Source of the DNA: Lachnospiraceae bacterium V9D3004
Lineage (GTDB): Bacteria > Bacillota > Clostridia > Lachnospirales > Lachnospiraceae
Direction of reading: 5' to 3'
Assembly: GCA_000621985.1 (NCBI GenBank)
Contig: JHWW01000001.1
Span: 434,001 to 498,000, forward strand
Length of the DNA stretch: 64,000 bases
In this document: positions 24,730 through 32,958 of the stretch, one piece after another
Layout: the number at the start of each line of letters is the position of its first letter
Numbering within the stretch: the stretch's first letter is position 1
The notes under the pieces: model-generated
Told to the model about the DNA's origin: nothing
Seen by the model: only the letters and a program-made list of their open reading frames with translations
Database searches by the model: none
Translations under genes and position numbers: made by a program

Positions 24730-24986
24730 TAGATTAATCCAAGCTCCTTTTTAGCATCTTCTGATGATACGGTTCCCTCTTCGATTATCGATCTTTCGCC
24801 TTTTTCCATTTCAAGTTTGAAGCGATACAGGGCAAGCTCTTTCTCCATATCATCAAGCTCTTGCATGTTGATCAATGCGATATGACCATGCCCATTCTTG
24901 GTAAGATATACACGATTGCCGTATCTTACTTCATTTATTACTTTGGTATAGTTTCTTAATTCTGATATAGGTTTTATATTTGGCAT
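24729..24986 (-). CDS. Phd/YefM-family antitoxin
   Basis: 85 residues from ATG 24986. MPNIKPISELRNYTKVINEV is the typical Phd/YefM N-terminus that binds DNA, YLTKNGHGHIALINMQELDD is the core, and the acidic C-terminus (SIIEEGTVSSEDAKKELGL) would wrap the toxin. GGGAGATGG lies upstream. The frame is open further upstream to 25100, but that part is not family-like. As in other such pairs it likely represses its own operon. Confidence 0.85.
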   Translation of the reverse strand: MPNIKPISELRNYTKVINEVRYGNRVYLTKNGHGHIALINMQELDDMEKELALYRFKLEMEKGERSIIEEGTVSSEDAKKELGLI

Positions 24987-25096
24987 ATTACCATCTCCCG
25001 AAATGAATACGTATTTATTCCCTTGCATAATATGATAGTATATTTTGGTTACTTTTGCAACAATATTTACATGCAAATTATACAGCATAAGTCGTT

Positions 25097-25291
25097 TCAC
25101 GCATACACACTATTCTTAATGTAATCACACAAGGCTTCCCTCGTCACCCTGTAATTTCCTCCGATTGTGAATGATTCAATCTCTCTATCCCTAAGCATTT
25201 TCAAGGCTGTGGGCTTCGATATTCTTAAGATCTCACACATCTCTTTTCTTGTCATTATACATGGTATTTCATTATAATTCATATTTTTCAT
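25097..25291 (-). CDS. Excisionase-like helix-turn-helix protein
   Basis: 64 residues with a MerR/excisionase-type winged helix: MTRKEMCEILRISKPTALKM, then IESFTIGGNYRVTREALCDY. AAAGGAG lies before ATG 25291. It could be the recombination directionality factor of the element or a repressor of the adjacent toxin-antitoxin genes, which follow on the same strand after about 110 bases. Confidence 0.75.
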   Translation of the reverse strand: MKNMNYNEIPCIMTRKEMCEILRISKPTALKMLRDREIESFTIGGNYRVTREALCDYIKNSVYA

Positions 25292-25535
25292 AACACTGGC
25301 TCCTTTCTTATTATGTCGTAATTATCGTAAAAGAACGGACAACTACGCATAATATCGTTTAATTAAATCATTGTTCTGCTTTATCTGATCATGTAACTGA
25401 ATTATTAACCAGTCTTTATCTTCTGAACTTCCTTCTGACTGCAGTACTGCAGTACTCATAGAAACAAACGTAAAACTGATAATGATATTTATACAACATC
25501 TATATGTAACACTATATTTCTTATGGAAGGAGGAC

Positions 25536-25634
25536 ATGCCTATGGCGAAGATCAAGGAAAAATTATCCGCAGTATTGGATGCAGTTGTTGTTGCAGTAGA
25601 GATATTTATCGTATTCAGAAAGAAAGGAAAGTGA
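25536..25634 (+). CDS. Small hydrophobic peptide (32 aa)
   Basis: MPMAKIKEKLSAVLDAVVVA begins the peptide, followed by VEIFIVFRKKGK. A basic start, a single hydrophobic helix of about 15 residues and a basic end are typical of membrane micropeptides. A strong GGAAGGAGG precedes ATG 25536. It is the first of two such genes leading into the recombination module. It could be a toxin-like or phage-type membrane peptide; its role is unknown. Confidence 0.55.
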   Translation: MPMAKIKEKLSAVLDAVVVAVEIFIVFRKKGK

Positions 25635-25644
25635 GGAGATCGTT

Positions 25645-25764
25645 ATGAAAGTATTACCAAAAATGTTATTGAAAGCAGCTAAGACGGTGGCTGAAGTAGT
25701 AGTATCAGGTATTGTTGGAATAGGACTGTTAGTTGAAGCAACGAAGAAAAAATGCAATGAATAG
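25645..25764 (+). CDS. Small hydrophobic peptide (39 aa)
   Basis: MKVLPKMLLKAAKTVAEVVV continues SGIVGIGLLVEATKKKCNE. It has the same layout as the peptide 10 bases upstream: basic ends around a hydrophobic helix. GAGGAG lies upstream, and the stop is 12 bases before the DUF932 gene, so all are likely co-transcribed. The pair resembles a duplicated micropeptide gene. Confidence 0.55.
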   Translation: MKVLPKMLLKAAKTVAEVVVSGIVGIGLLVEATKKKCNE

Positions 25765-25776
25765 GAGGAAATAAGT

Positions 25777-26712
25777 ATGGCAGCAAATGTTGAATCAATG
25801 TTTTTTGTAGGAAGAGAGAGACCATGGCATGGACTTGGTACGCAGGTGGATGAAGCACCGGACTCAAGGGAAGCTCTTATACTTGCTGGCTTGGATTGGG
25901 ATGTTACACAGAGACCTATCTATACGCAAGATGGTGTGATGATCAATGGTTATAAGGCTAATGTGAGACTTCAGGATCATTCTGTTCTTGGGGTTGTAAC
26001 TGACCGATATAAGGTAGTTCAGAATAGGGATGCGTTTGAATTCACCGATGAACTGCTTGGCAAAGGAGTAAGATATGAGACAGCAGGAAGTCTGATGGGT
26101 GGACGTAAAGTATGGCTCCTTGCGAAATTACCAACACGATATATCATTCAGGGCGAAGATATTATACCTTATCTTGTGTTCTCAAATACACATGATGGCT
26201 CTGGTGCTATTAAGATAGCAATGACCCCTATCAGGGTTGTATGTAACAACACACTGAACCTTGCCCTTGATAGTGCCAAGAGGATATGGTCATTTAATCA
26301 CGTGGGCAATATTGAGAACAAGCTCTACGAAGCCAAAGAGACTCTGTTCATGGCTGAGAATTACATGAGTGAGCTTGGCAGGGCATTTGAAAAGCTTAAT
26401 AGAATCAGGGTGTCAGATGCTGCGGCAGATGAATATATCAAGGTGGTTCTTCCCATTGACGATGACGCTTCATCCATTACAGAGAAAAATATCATGAAGC
26501 AGCGTGAGGATCTGAAAAGGCGATATATGTATGCTCCTGACCTGAAGACTGTTGGTAAGAATGGCTACAGATTCATCAATGCTGTATCGGACTTCGCAAC
26601 ACATGCAAGACCTATACGTGAGACCAAGAAATATAAGGAAACGCTGTTCAACAAGACGATGGAAGGCAATCCATTAACTGATAAGGCTTACAGGCTTCTT
26701 ATGACGGCATAG
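25777..26712 (+). CDS. DUF932 (phage/plasmid-like) protein
   Basis: 311 residues, the usual family length. Characteristic parts are MFFVGRERPWHGLGTQVDEA at the N-terminus, SVLGVVTDRYKVVQNRDAFE in the middle, and TPIRVVCNNTLNLAL. These proteins occur in phages and mobile elements beside recombination genes. Their molecular role is not established; a part in DNA metabolism is likely. AGGAGG precedes ATG 25777. It heads the module DUF932, DUF5688, exonuclease, SSB, annealing protein. Confidence 0.88.
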   Translation: MAANVESMFFVGRERPWHGLGTQVDEAPDSREALILAGLDWDVTQRPIYTQDGVMINGYKANVRLQDHSVLGVVTDRYKVVQNRDAFEFTDELLGKGVRYETAGSLMGGRKVWLLAKLPTRYIIQGEDIIPYLVFSNTHDGSGAIKIAMTPIRVVCNNTLNLALDSAKRIWSFNHVGNIENKLYEAKETLFMAENYMSELGRAFEKLNRIRVSDAAADEYIKVVLPIDDDASSITEKNIMKQREDLKRRYMYAPDLKTVGKNGYRFINAVSDFATHARPIRETKKYKETLFNKTMEGNPLTDKAYRLLMTA

Positions 26713-26736
26713 AATTATGAAAGGAGAACAGAAACT

Positions 26737-27654
26737 ATGGATAAAGAATCATTTTGCAATGCTATTATGGATCAGCTTAATTCACATTATCGTAATTCAG
26801 GAAAATTCAAAATACAGGTTACATCTAAGAATAATGGAGTCTCCCGTATCGGCATAACCATTGAAGAACGTAACAACTGTAATCCTATAGTCTATGTTGA
26901 TACCTTGTATGATGACTATGAGAAAGGAAGGGATATTGAATCTATTGTGAAGATGGTTGCTGATACCTTTAAGAATATAAAGATTAATAAACTTGGATAT
27001 AAGCCTGAGGTAATAGAGAATTGGGAAGCAGCCAGACAAATGCTTGATCTGAGGATAATATCCATAGCCAAGAACGAGAGGCTTCTTGAAAATATCATCT
27101 GGATTGAACATCTTGATCTTGCAGTATATCCGATAATCAAGATTGATAATTCCAATGGTTACGAAAGCAGCTTGAAGTTACCTAAACAATTCACCGAACT
27201 CTGGGGAGTGTCGGAGGAAGAAATAATAAAGAATGCCCTGTATAATTTACGTAGCAAAAACCAGTATATCATCAGGGATCTGTTCGATATGCTCAGGAAA
27301 CATTATAGCCTTGATCAAATTGAAGCATTTGAGCAAATGCAGGAAGAAATTCCTACGCAATATGTATTAAGTAATACTGAATATTTTTATGGCTCTGCCG
27401 CCATTCTTGATGATTTCTTTATGAAGGATGTATATGAAAGAATTGGCAGTCCGTTCTATATTCTGCCTTCTTCAATACATGAGTGCATTGCCGTTGAAGT
27501 TAAAGAAAGAAAGCTGGATGACCTTGCTTATATGGTTAATCTGGTTAAGGAAATCAACAATAACTATCTGGATAAAGAAGAAATCTTATCTTACAGCGTT
27601 TACTTGTATGATGGTAACGAATTATCTATAGCAAAGAAGGGGGAGTGGTCCTGA
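26737..27654 (+). CDS. DUF5688-like protein
   Basis: 305 residues, mostly mixed alpha/beta without membrane segments. The order of motifs (KNNGVSRIGITIEERNNCNP, then IVYVDTLYDDYEKGRDIESI, and later SSIHECIAVEVKERKLDDL) fits the DUF5688 family found in Lachnospiraceae mobile elements. No function is established. It ends in TGA overlapping the ATG of the exonuclease gene, so the two are coupled. Confidence 0.7.
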   Translation: MDKESFCNAIMDQLNSHYRNSGKFKIQVTSKNNGVSRIGITIEERNNCNPIVYVDTLYDDYEKGRDIESIVKMVADTFKNIKINKLGYKPEVIENWEAARQMLDLRIISIAKNERLLENIIWIEHLDLAVYPIIKIDNSNGYESSLKLPKQFTELWGVSEEEIIKNALYNLRSKNQYIIRDLFDMLRKHYSLDQIEAFEQMQEEIPTQYVLSNTEYFYGSAAILDDFFMKDVYERIGSPFYILPSSIHECIAVEVKERKLDDLAYMVNLVKEINNNYLDKEEILSYSVYLYDGNELSIAKKGEWS

Positions 27655-28592
27655 TGGCAGCTTATAACATACTTGCTCACACCAGGGATATGACAAGGGA
27701 TGATTGGCTTAAGTTAAGAACACAGGGTATCGGAGGCTCTGATGTCAGCATCATTGCCGGCATCAACAAATACAGATCAGCTTACCAGCTCTGGTTAGAA
27801 AAAACCGGGCAGATCGAACCAGAAGAAGTTGATAATGACTATGTTCACTTTGGGACAATACTTGAGCCGATAGTTCGTAAGGAATTCATGGAGCGTACAG
27901 GCATCAAGGTTCGGCAAAAGCACATGATCTTACAGTCTGTTGAATATCCCTTCATGACAGCTAACCTTGATGGAGTAATTAATGAGAATGGCGATACTGC
28001 CATATTCGAAGCAAAGACTGCATCTGCATTCAAGGAAGACGTATGGACTGAAGAAGTACCTGCAGAATACATGTTGCAGATTCAACATTACATGTTCGTG
28101 ACAGGTGCAAAGAGGGCTTATATAGCAGCCCTTGTCGGTGGCAATCACTTCTACTACCACAAAGTCGAGCGTGATGATGACATGATAGCCAAGATTGTAA
28201 CGATGGAGAAATGCTTCTGGGAACAGAATGTTATTGCTGGGGTTGAACCAACACCCGACGGCTCAGAGGCAACAACCAATTACCTCAACGAGAGGTTCGG
28301 GGCATCTAATGGTGAGACAATTGTACTGCCTGATGACGCACAGTATATATGTAGCGAATATGAGGAAGTATCACGTCAGATCAAGGAGCTTGAAAAGAAG
28401 AAATCTGAAGCTGCCAACAAGTTAAAGTTCTATCTTAAAGAAGCTGAAACAGGCACAGTGGGCAATTGGGAAGTCAGTTGGAAGACCATCCTGAAGTCTT
28501 CGTTTGATAGTACAAGGCTTAAGATGGAACAGCCTGAGTTATACAACAGTTATATGAAAGATTCTAGTTACAGAAGGCTGTCGGTTGCTTAA
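27654..28592 (+). CDS. YqaJ/lambda-type recombination exonuclease
   Basis: About 312 residues. WLKLRTQGIGGSDVSIIAGI is the YqaJ start, VHFGTILEPIVRKEFMERTG follows, and the PD-(D/E)XK site is visible as FMTANLDGVINENG, AIFEAKTA and EYMLQIQHYM. It digests double-stranded ends 5'-3' to give single strands for annealing. ATG 27654 was chosen for its overlap with the previous stop and the GGGGGAG site. It pairs functionally with the Rad52-like protein and SSB downstream. Confidence 0.88.
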   Translation: MAAYNILAHTRDMTRDDWLKLRTQGIGGSDVSIIAGINKYRSAYQLWLEKTGQIEPEEVDNDYVHFGTILEPIVRKEFMERTGIKVRQKHMILQSVEYPFMTANLDGVINENGDTAIFEAKTASAFKEDVWTEEVPAEYMLQIQHYMFVTGAKRAYIAALVGGNHFYYHKVERDDDMIAKIVTMEKCFWEQNVIAGVEPTPDGSEATTNYLNERFGASNGETIVLPDDAQYICSEYEEVSRQIKELEKKKSEAANKLKFYLKEAETGTVGNWEVSWKTILKSSFDSTRLKMEQPELYNSYMKDSSYRRLSVA

Positions 28593-28605
28593 GGGGGGTA
28601 TTCAG

Positions 28606-29073
28606 ATGAACAAGATAATACTTATGGGAAGGCTCACCAAAGATCCTGAAGTAAGATACTCGCAGTCCGCCAATCCAATATCAATAGCAAGGTTCTCAAT
28701 AGCTGTTGACAAGAGAAAAGCAAGGACAGATGGTACTACTGCCGACTTCTTTAGTATCGTTGCATTTGGCAGGCTCAGTGAATTTGCTGAGAAGTATCTC
28801 CGCAGGGGAACCAAGATACTGCTTACTGGTTCTGTTAATATAGGTCATTACGATAAGAACGGTATTTCAATGCCGTTCTTTGAAGTGAACGCTGAAGATA
28901 TTGAGTTTGCCGAGAGTAAAAAGGCATCCGAAGCATATAATACAGGTGTTGCTGCAGGTTCAGCAGTTCCTGTTACAGAGGCAGCTGCAGTTAAGAATTA
29001 TGCTGTCACTCAGGCAGATGATGGATTTATAAATGTGTCTGACGAAATAATCGAGGATCTGCCATTCAATTAA
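28606..29073 (+). CDS. ssb: Single-stranded DNA-binding protein
   Basis: 155 residues. The OB fold begins MNKIILMGRLTKDPEVRYSQ, and PISIARFSIAVDKRK and FFSIVAFGRLSEFAEKYLRR are canonical. The tail ends DLPFN, close to the DDDIPF-type acidic tip that recruits partners. ATG 28606 follows GGGGGG with good spacing. It is the mobile-element copy, working with the exonuclease and annealing protein on either side. Confidence 0.93.
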   Translation: MNKIILMGRLTKDPEVRYSQSANPISIARFSIAVDKRKARTDGTTADFFSIVAFGRLSEFAEKYLRRGTKILLTGSVNIGHYDKNGISMPFFEVNAEDIEFAESKKASEAYNTGVAAGSAVPVTEAAAVKNYAVTQADDGFINVSDEIIEDLPFN

Positions 29074-29101
29074 TCATATGCAAAAAGGAGTGTGGAGATA
29101 A

Positions 29102-29917
29102 ATGAGTAAAAAAGATGAACCTATAAGACTTCTAAATCCCGAAGAGATTGAGTGCCGTATTGGAACCATATCGGAAAAAGGGTTATCCCTATTGCTTTAC
29201 AAAGATGCAAGAGCAGACATGAAGATACTCGATGAGCATTTCGGACCGATGGACTGGCAGAGGAAACATGAACTTATCGGTGGCAATCTGTACTGCACTG
29301 TCAGCGTGTGGGACGATGAAAAGAATCAGTGGATAAGTAAATCAGACGTTGGAACAGAAAGCAACACAGAGAAAGAGAAAGGTCAGGCTTCTGACAGTTT
29401 CAAAAGAGCGTGTGTATCTCTTGGAATAGGACGTGAACTGTATACAGCCCCATTCATCTGGATTCCAGCAGCTAAAGTCAAGTTGGAACAACGCAATGGC
29501 AAGCTTACAACATATGATAAGTTCAAGGTAACTCATATCGCTTATAATGATAACCGCGAAATATGCGAACTTACGATACTTAATCAAAACAATGTATGTG
29601 TGTACTCTCTCATTGCAAGGCAGATGGATACTGCTGGTCTGAATAGCAGGAAGTCAGGTGGCAACCATGTCAATAACAATTCTGATGATAATAGTGTTGC
29701 CAATAATATCAATACCAGCAGTCCTGACGCAAAGAACACCAATGATGCGGATATTACGGCACGTAAGGAGGCTGTAAACCGTGAACTTAAGCGTACAGGT
29801 GTTGCTCTTGATACAGTCCTTAAGCGATATGGTGTTAATAGCCTTGAAGAAATGTCAGACGTGACTTATCAGAAAGCAATGATCAGCTTGAAGAAAACTG
29901 AAAGCAGGGTTGCATAA
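29102..29917 (+). CDS. Rad52-like single-strand annealing protein
   Basis: 271 residues. The N-terminal 150 residues match phage Rad52/22-type annealing proteins: IGTISEKGLSLLLYKDARAD, LDEHFGPMDWQRKHELIGGN, and KGQASDSFKRACVSLGIGRE. An Asn/Asp-rich linker (about 190-220) leads to a small C-terminal helical domain. It would anneal strands made by the YqaJ exonuclease. The terminator hairpin at 29997 ends this transcription unit. Confidence 0.85.
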   Translation: MSKKDEPIRLLNPEEIECRIGTISEKGLSLLLYKDARADMKILDEHFGPMDWQRKHELIGGNLYCTVSVWDDEKNQWISKSDVGTESNTEKEKGQASDSFKRACVSLGIGRELYTAPFIWIPAAKVKLEQRNGKLTTYDKFKVTHIAYNDNREICELTILNQNNVCVYSLIARQMDTAGLNSRKSGGNHVNNNSDDNSVANNINTSSPDAKNTNDADITARKEAVNRELKRTGVALDTVLKRYGVNSLEEMSDVTYQKAMISLKKTESRVA

Positions 29918-29996
29918 GGTTCTGATATTGAGATATGCTCAATTGTCTCATATATAATCATGCCGACTATCGTATTGCGGGCTGATATTCATAATT

Positions 29997-30041
29997 ATAA
30001 GTGTCCACAAAAACATCTGCTTTCGTGGACACTTATTTTGC
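29997..30041 (+). terminator. Intrinsic terminator after the recombination module
   Basis: ATAAGTGTCCAC (29997-30008) pairs perfectly with GTGGACACTTAT (30025-30036), followed by TTTTG. Confidence 0.85.
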
Positions 30042-30119
30042 AGTCAATATTACAGGGAAAAGTGATGAATTCTGTTAAAGAAATTCAGCACACCCTTTCT
30101 TTGACAGGAGGCTTGTCAT

Positions 30120-30719
30120 ATGACATATGGATATGCACGATGTTCAACCAATGAAGATCGTCAGGACATTAATAGACAAAAGAGGGAATTACATGCTCTC
30201 GGTGTAAAAGAGGACAGCCATATATACTGGGAATATGAATCAGGAACAAAAGATGATCGTGCAGAACTAACGAAACTGTTTAATACAGCCGCAAGTGGGG
30301 ATACAATTGTGACTACTGAAGTATCTCGTCTGACAAGATCAACAAGACATCTGTGCGAGATACTTCAGACAGTCAAAGACAAAAAGCTTATCCTTGATAT
30401 TGGGGGATCGTTTCGTGTGGATTGTTCTGGTGGCGAGATGGATCCAATGACTGAGGGCATGGTCAAGATGTGGGGAGTATTTGCCGAGATGGAACGTAAC
30501 ATCATATCGCAGCGTGTAAAATCCGGGATGAGAAACGCTGCAGCCAAAGGAAGGCAGATAGGAAGACCTGAGACCACAAAAGATAGCATGCCAGATAAAT
30601 TCTGGAAATACTATAAGATGTACTGTGACGATCAGCTTAATGTATCTGAGTTTGCACGAATAATGAACTGTTCGAGAACCTCGATATATAAGTACATCAA
30701 TATTGCAGAGAATGAATGA
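30120..30719 (+). CDS. Serine resolvase/invertase
   Basis: 199 residues. MTYGYARCSTNEDRQDINRQ contains the nucleophile Ser9, VTTEVSRLTRSTRHLCEIL carries the conserved SRLxR arginine motif, and GVFAEMERNIISQRVKSGM is the dimer helix. A C-terminal helix-turn-helix (LNVSEFARIMNCSRTSIYKY) binds the site. It is the size of small resolvases such as Tn3-type, and could resolve dimers of the excised circle or invert a segment. GGAGG lies 8 bases upstream. Confidence 0.9.
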   Translation: MTYGYARCSTNEDRQDINRQKRELHALGVKEDSHIYWEYESGTKDDRAELTKLFNTAASGDTIVTTEVSRLTRSTRHLCEILQTVKDKKLILDIGGSFRVDCSGGEMDPMTEGMVKMWGVFAEMERNIISQRVKSGMRNAAAKGRQIGRPETTKDSMPDKFWKYYKMYCDDQLNVSEFARIMNCSRTSIYKYINIAENE

Positions 30720-30777
30720 GTTGTTCTGGTCTTAAACGTTCTATTACAAAATATTATAAAGGCAGGTGAAATCGACA

Positions 30778-31023
30778 ATGACGAATATACGATCGACAAT
30801 ATTTGAAGGAAAGACAATTGTTGCTACAGGTAAGTTCTCGCATCGAACAAGAACCGATTTTAATAATCTGATAAGATCGCTTGGAGCCCGGGCTGGAACT
30901 TCTGTTACACGCAATACAGATTATCTCGTTGTAGGGGATAAGCCTGGAAATAAACTTGCTAAGGCAAGAGAATGTGGAGTAACTATTCTTTCAGAATCAG
31001 AGTTTGAATCTCTGATCGCATAA
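30778..31023 (+). CDS. Stand-alone BRCT-domain protein
   Basis: 81 residues consisting of a single complete BRCT domain of the DNA-ligase/RFC type: IFEGKTIVATGKFSHRTRTD, then IRSLGARAGTSVTRNTDYLV, VGDKPGNKLAKARECGVTIL, and SESEFESLI. In NAD-dependent ligase the domain helps hold DNA. As a separate gene it may bind DNA ends or a partner of the recombination module. A strong terminator follows. A damaged paralogue lies at 23552-23764. Confidence 0.85.
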   Translation: MTNIRSTIFEGKTIVATGKFSHRTRTDFNNLIRSLGARAGTSVTRNTDYLVVGDKPGNKLAKARECGVTILSESEFESLIA

Positions 31024-31044
31024 TAATAAGCAAATAATCCTGTT

Positions 31045-31090
31045 AAGGGACAGACCGGTAATTTAGGTCTGTCCCTCCCTATTTTTTTAT
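31045..31090 (+). terminator. Intrinsic terminator after the BRCT gene
   Basis: GGGACAGACC (31047-31056) pairs perfectly with GGTCTGTCCC (31066-31075), followed by TCCCTA and seven T's. Confidence 0.88.
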
Positions 31091-31170
31091 CTTATCAGCC
31101 GTTATAATTCCTGGAAATTATACAAATAAATGTTTGGTCGTATTGCAACATATTGGTATGAGTAGTAATA

Positions 31171-31698
31171 TTACATAATATCCAAAGCAATTTGTTTTAC
31201 ATTGTTAAGAAATATATCTCTCTCTTTTTTACTTGCATGGTATTGCTTGCCTGTAAAGAAGTTTCTGGCATTGTATATAAAGTGAATATGACAATATTCA
31301 GTATCTTCATGGACAGCATATATATTCTGATGCCCCATTTCAAATATATATTCAGATATTTTGTCGCCAGCAATCTGTGCCAGATTAGGATCAAACTCCT
31401 TATCATTAAACCTTAGGAAGAAATGGTATATTTTACGCGTTGCTCCGTTGTTCTTTGAGGACATCTTGGATACTGTTTTGAATTGAAGAACAGCATTATC
31501 AATATCGGTGAAGTCGACACCATGTCCGCCTCTGTAACGTACTCGTTTGTTTTCATCGGAGAATCCCAAAACGTATTTCAGTACCTTGCGATAACAGTTC
31601 TTGTCTTTGTAGCTCTTCTCTTTTTTAGTGCGTTTGTCGAAAGCAAATGCACAGAATAATGACTTCTCTTTATTTACAATTTTTGACACTTTTGCCAT
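31171..31698 (-). CDS. Short relaxase (MobA/VirD2-like nuclease domain)
   Basis: 175 residues. The metal-binding relaxase motif is clear in EDTEYCHIHFIYNARNFFTG (the HxH..N type). CYRKVLKYVLGFSDENKRVR near the N-terminus fits the motif with the catalytic tyrosine, and the segment GGHGVDFTDIDNAVLQF has the usual spacing. Most relaxases are 300 residues or more with a C-terminal domain; this one is only the nuclease core. It would nick the element's oriT. GGAGG lies 9 bases upstream, inside the end of the preceding gene, so the two are coupled. Confidence 0.8.
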   Translation of the reverse strand: MAKVSKIVNKEKSLFCAFAFDKRTKKEKSYKDKNCYRKVLKYVLGFSDENKRVRYRGGHGVDFTDIDNAVLQFKTVSKMSSKNNGATRKIYHFFLRFNDKEFDPNLAQIAGDKISEYIFEMGHQNIYAVHEDTEYCHIHFIYNARNFFTGKQYHASKKERDIFLNNVKQIALDIM

Positions 31699-32285
31699 AA
31701 TTTCTGAACCTCCAATCTGATCCTGTTTGATTCCCAGTCATGATACTTGACATTAATGAATGTGGTAACATTCTGAAGTTGAACCATGCGTTCTGTTGGC
31801 AGTTTGTTATCAGTGTATCTAGTATCTAAGTACTCAACAATGAAAGATATTACATCACCTGGAGTTCTCATACCAAGTGTCTCCTGAAGTTTTATAATGC
31901 TATTAATAGTACGCTTAGTAAATCTGAACGCACGCTTCTTTTTTTCAGAATGAAGAAAATCAGAGTTAATAATATACCTGTTCTCAATATAACAAGGAAC
32001 ATCACTGGCAAGTTCGATCACGTCTTCGTTATCATAATATTTTTCAGTTATCTCATCTAATAGTAAGTCAATAGACATATTTATCTCATTTATCTTTTTC
32101 ATTTTGTTGCTATACCTATTGGCCTGTTTTATCTGATCGGTCACATACTCTGTGAAGGTAGTATCATTATTTCTAGTATAACGCTTAATGAGCTTTATAC
32201 TAGAAGAAGTTAATCTATATGTGACATGATACTTCTTAATACGAGATTCTTTTATATAAGGCATAGTCTTAAGGTGTCTCTTCAT
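31674..32285 (-). CDS. Relaxosome-type accessory protein with two ribbon-helix-helix motifs
   Basis: 203 residues. Two segments share the ribbon-helix-helix pattern of one strand then two helices: VTYRLTSSSIKLIKRYTRNN with TFTEYVTDQI (about 20-55), and RAFRFTKRTINSIIKLQETL with TPGDVISFIVEYL (about 118-155). MobC-like accessory proteins of mobilizable elements often use this fold to bind oriT and recruit the relaxase, whose gene overlaps its 3' end by 25 bases. GAGAGGAG precedes the start. I infer the role from layout and fold. Confidence 0.6.
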   Translation of the reverse strand: MKRHLKTMPYIKESRIKKYHVTYRLTSSSIKLIKRYTRNNDTTFTEYVTDQIKQANRYSNKMKKINEINMSIDLLLDEITEKYYDNEDVIELASDVPCYIENRYIINSDFLHSEKKKRAFRFTKRTINSIIKLQETLGMRTPGDVISFIVEYLDTRYTDNKLPTERMVQLQNVTTFINVKYHDWESNRIRLEVQKLWQKCQKL

Positions 32286-32592
32286 AGTTTATCACTCCTC
32301 TCATAAGTATCTCAATAATATAAATGTGTAAAGAATAAATAACATATTATACATAGTATACCGCGTCGCATAATTAGGTGATTCTTATAATATTTCAATA
32401 TCGCTAGAAGTGTACCTAGCGTCAAATGATATAACACCAGATTTTTTTGGAACACATATTTTTTATAATATTGTTGGTGTGAAATAGAAAATAATAACAC
32501 ACTAAGGTAAGTAATGGATGATAATGTCGCTATATAATTCATTATGGTTTTGTTAACATATACATAAAATATTAAAAGGGAGCGTGAATATC
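32286..32592. other. AT-rich divergent promoter region; candidate oriT zone
   Basis: This intergenic stretch lies between the divergent relaxase operon and the HTH gene at 32593. It is strongly AT-rich, with a small imperfect hairpin near GCTAGAAGTGTACCTAGC (about 32403-32420). Promoters for both directions are expected, and a transfer origin is plausible because oriT often lies beside relaxase genes, but I see no nic-site motif I can name. Confidence 0.35.
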
Positions 32593-32766
32593 ATGACAGA
32601 ATTAATGTGCTTCAACGACTATATTAAATATCTACATATTGGTAAGAGCAAAGGATATATGTTGCTTAAGGAGGGGGAGATCAGGGGGATAAAGATTGGA
32701 AAAAAATGGGTGATACCCACAAGGAGTATTGCAGAATACTTAGAAAAAAATACACGAATATTATAA
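32593..32766 (+). CDS. Excisionase-like helix-turn-helix protein
   Basis: 57 residues: FNDYIKYLHIGKSKGYMLLK and IRGIKIGKKWVIPTRSIAEY form the compact winged helix of excisionase/MerR-type DNA-binding proteins. AAAAGGGA lies 11 bases before ATG 32593; the in-frame GTG 32584 is too close to that site. It may direct excision by the tyrosine integrase. Confidence 0.75.
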   Translation: MTELMCFNDYIKYLHIGKSKGYMLLKEGEIRGIKIGKKWVIPTRSIAEYLEKNTRIL

Positions 32767-32883
32767 AGATAAGATTATTAAAAGATTTGTGAAGTAAAAC
32801 GTGATACGTTGGTAGAACATACTCTCCAGAGTTCTGAACAGATCGAAGAGCTCAAAGCGAAATGCAAGATGTGATCAATTACT

Positions 32884-32952
32884 ACCCATATTTAACACAT
32901 GGGAACATGGGAAAAAGGTTGATTCCCATGTACCCATGTATAATATATGGGT
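32884..32952. repeat. Nested palindrome built on ACATGGG repeats
   Basis: The inner arms 32897-32913 and 32923-32939 are complementary over 17 positions with one mismatch and contain two ACATGGG copies each. The outer arms ACCCATAT (32884) and ATATGGGT (32945) pair perfectly. It lies between a plus-strand HTH gene and the 3' end of a minus-strand gene. It could be a terminator, a replication origin or iteron-type binding site. Confidence 0.75.
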
Positions 32953-32958
32953 AAAATG

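Noticed and set aside
25343-25555. 70-residue minus-strand frame before the micropeptides
   Set aside because: It overlaps the promoter and ribosome site of the plus-strand micropeptide genes and shows no domain or start site.
32897-32939. ACATGGG repeats considered as a short CRISPR array
   Set aside because: The repeats are 7 bases, arranged as inverted arms with no spacers, and there are no cas genes.
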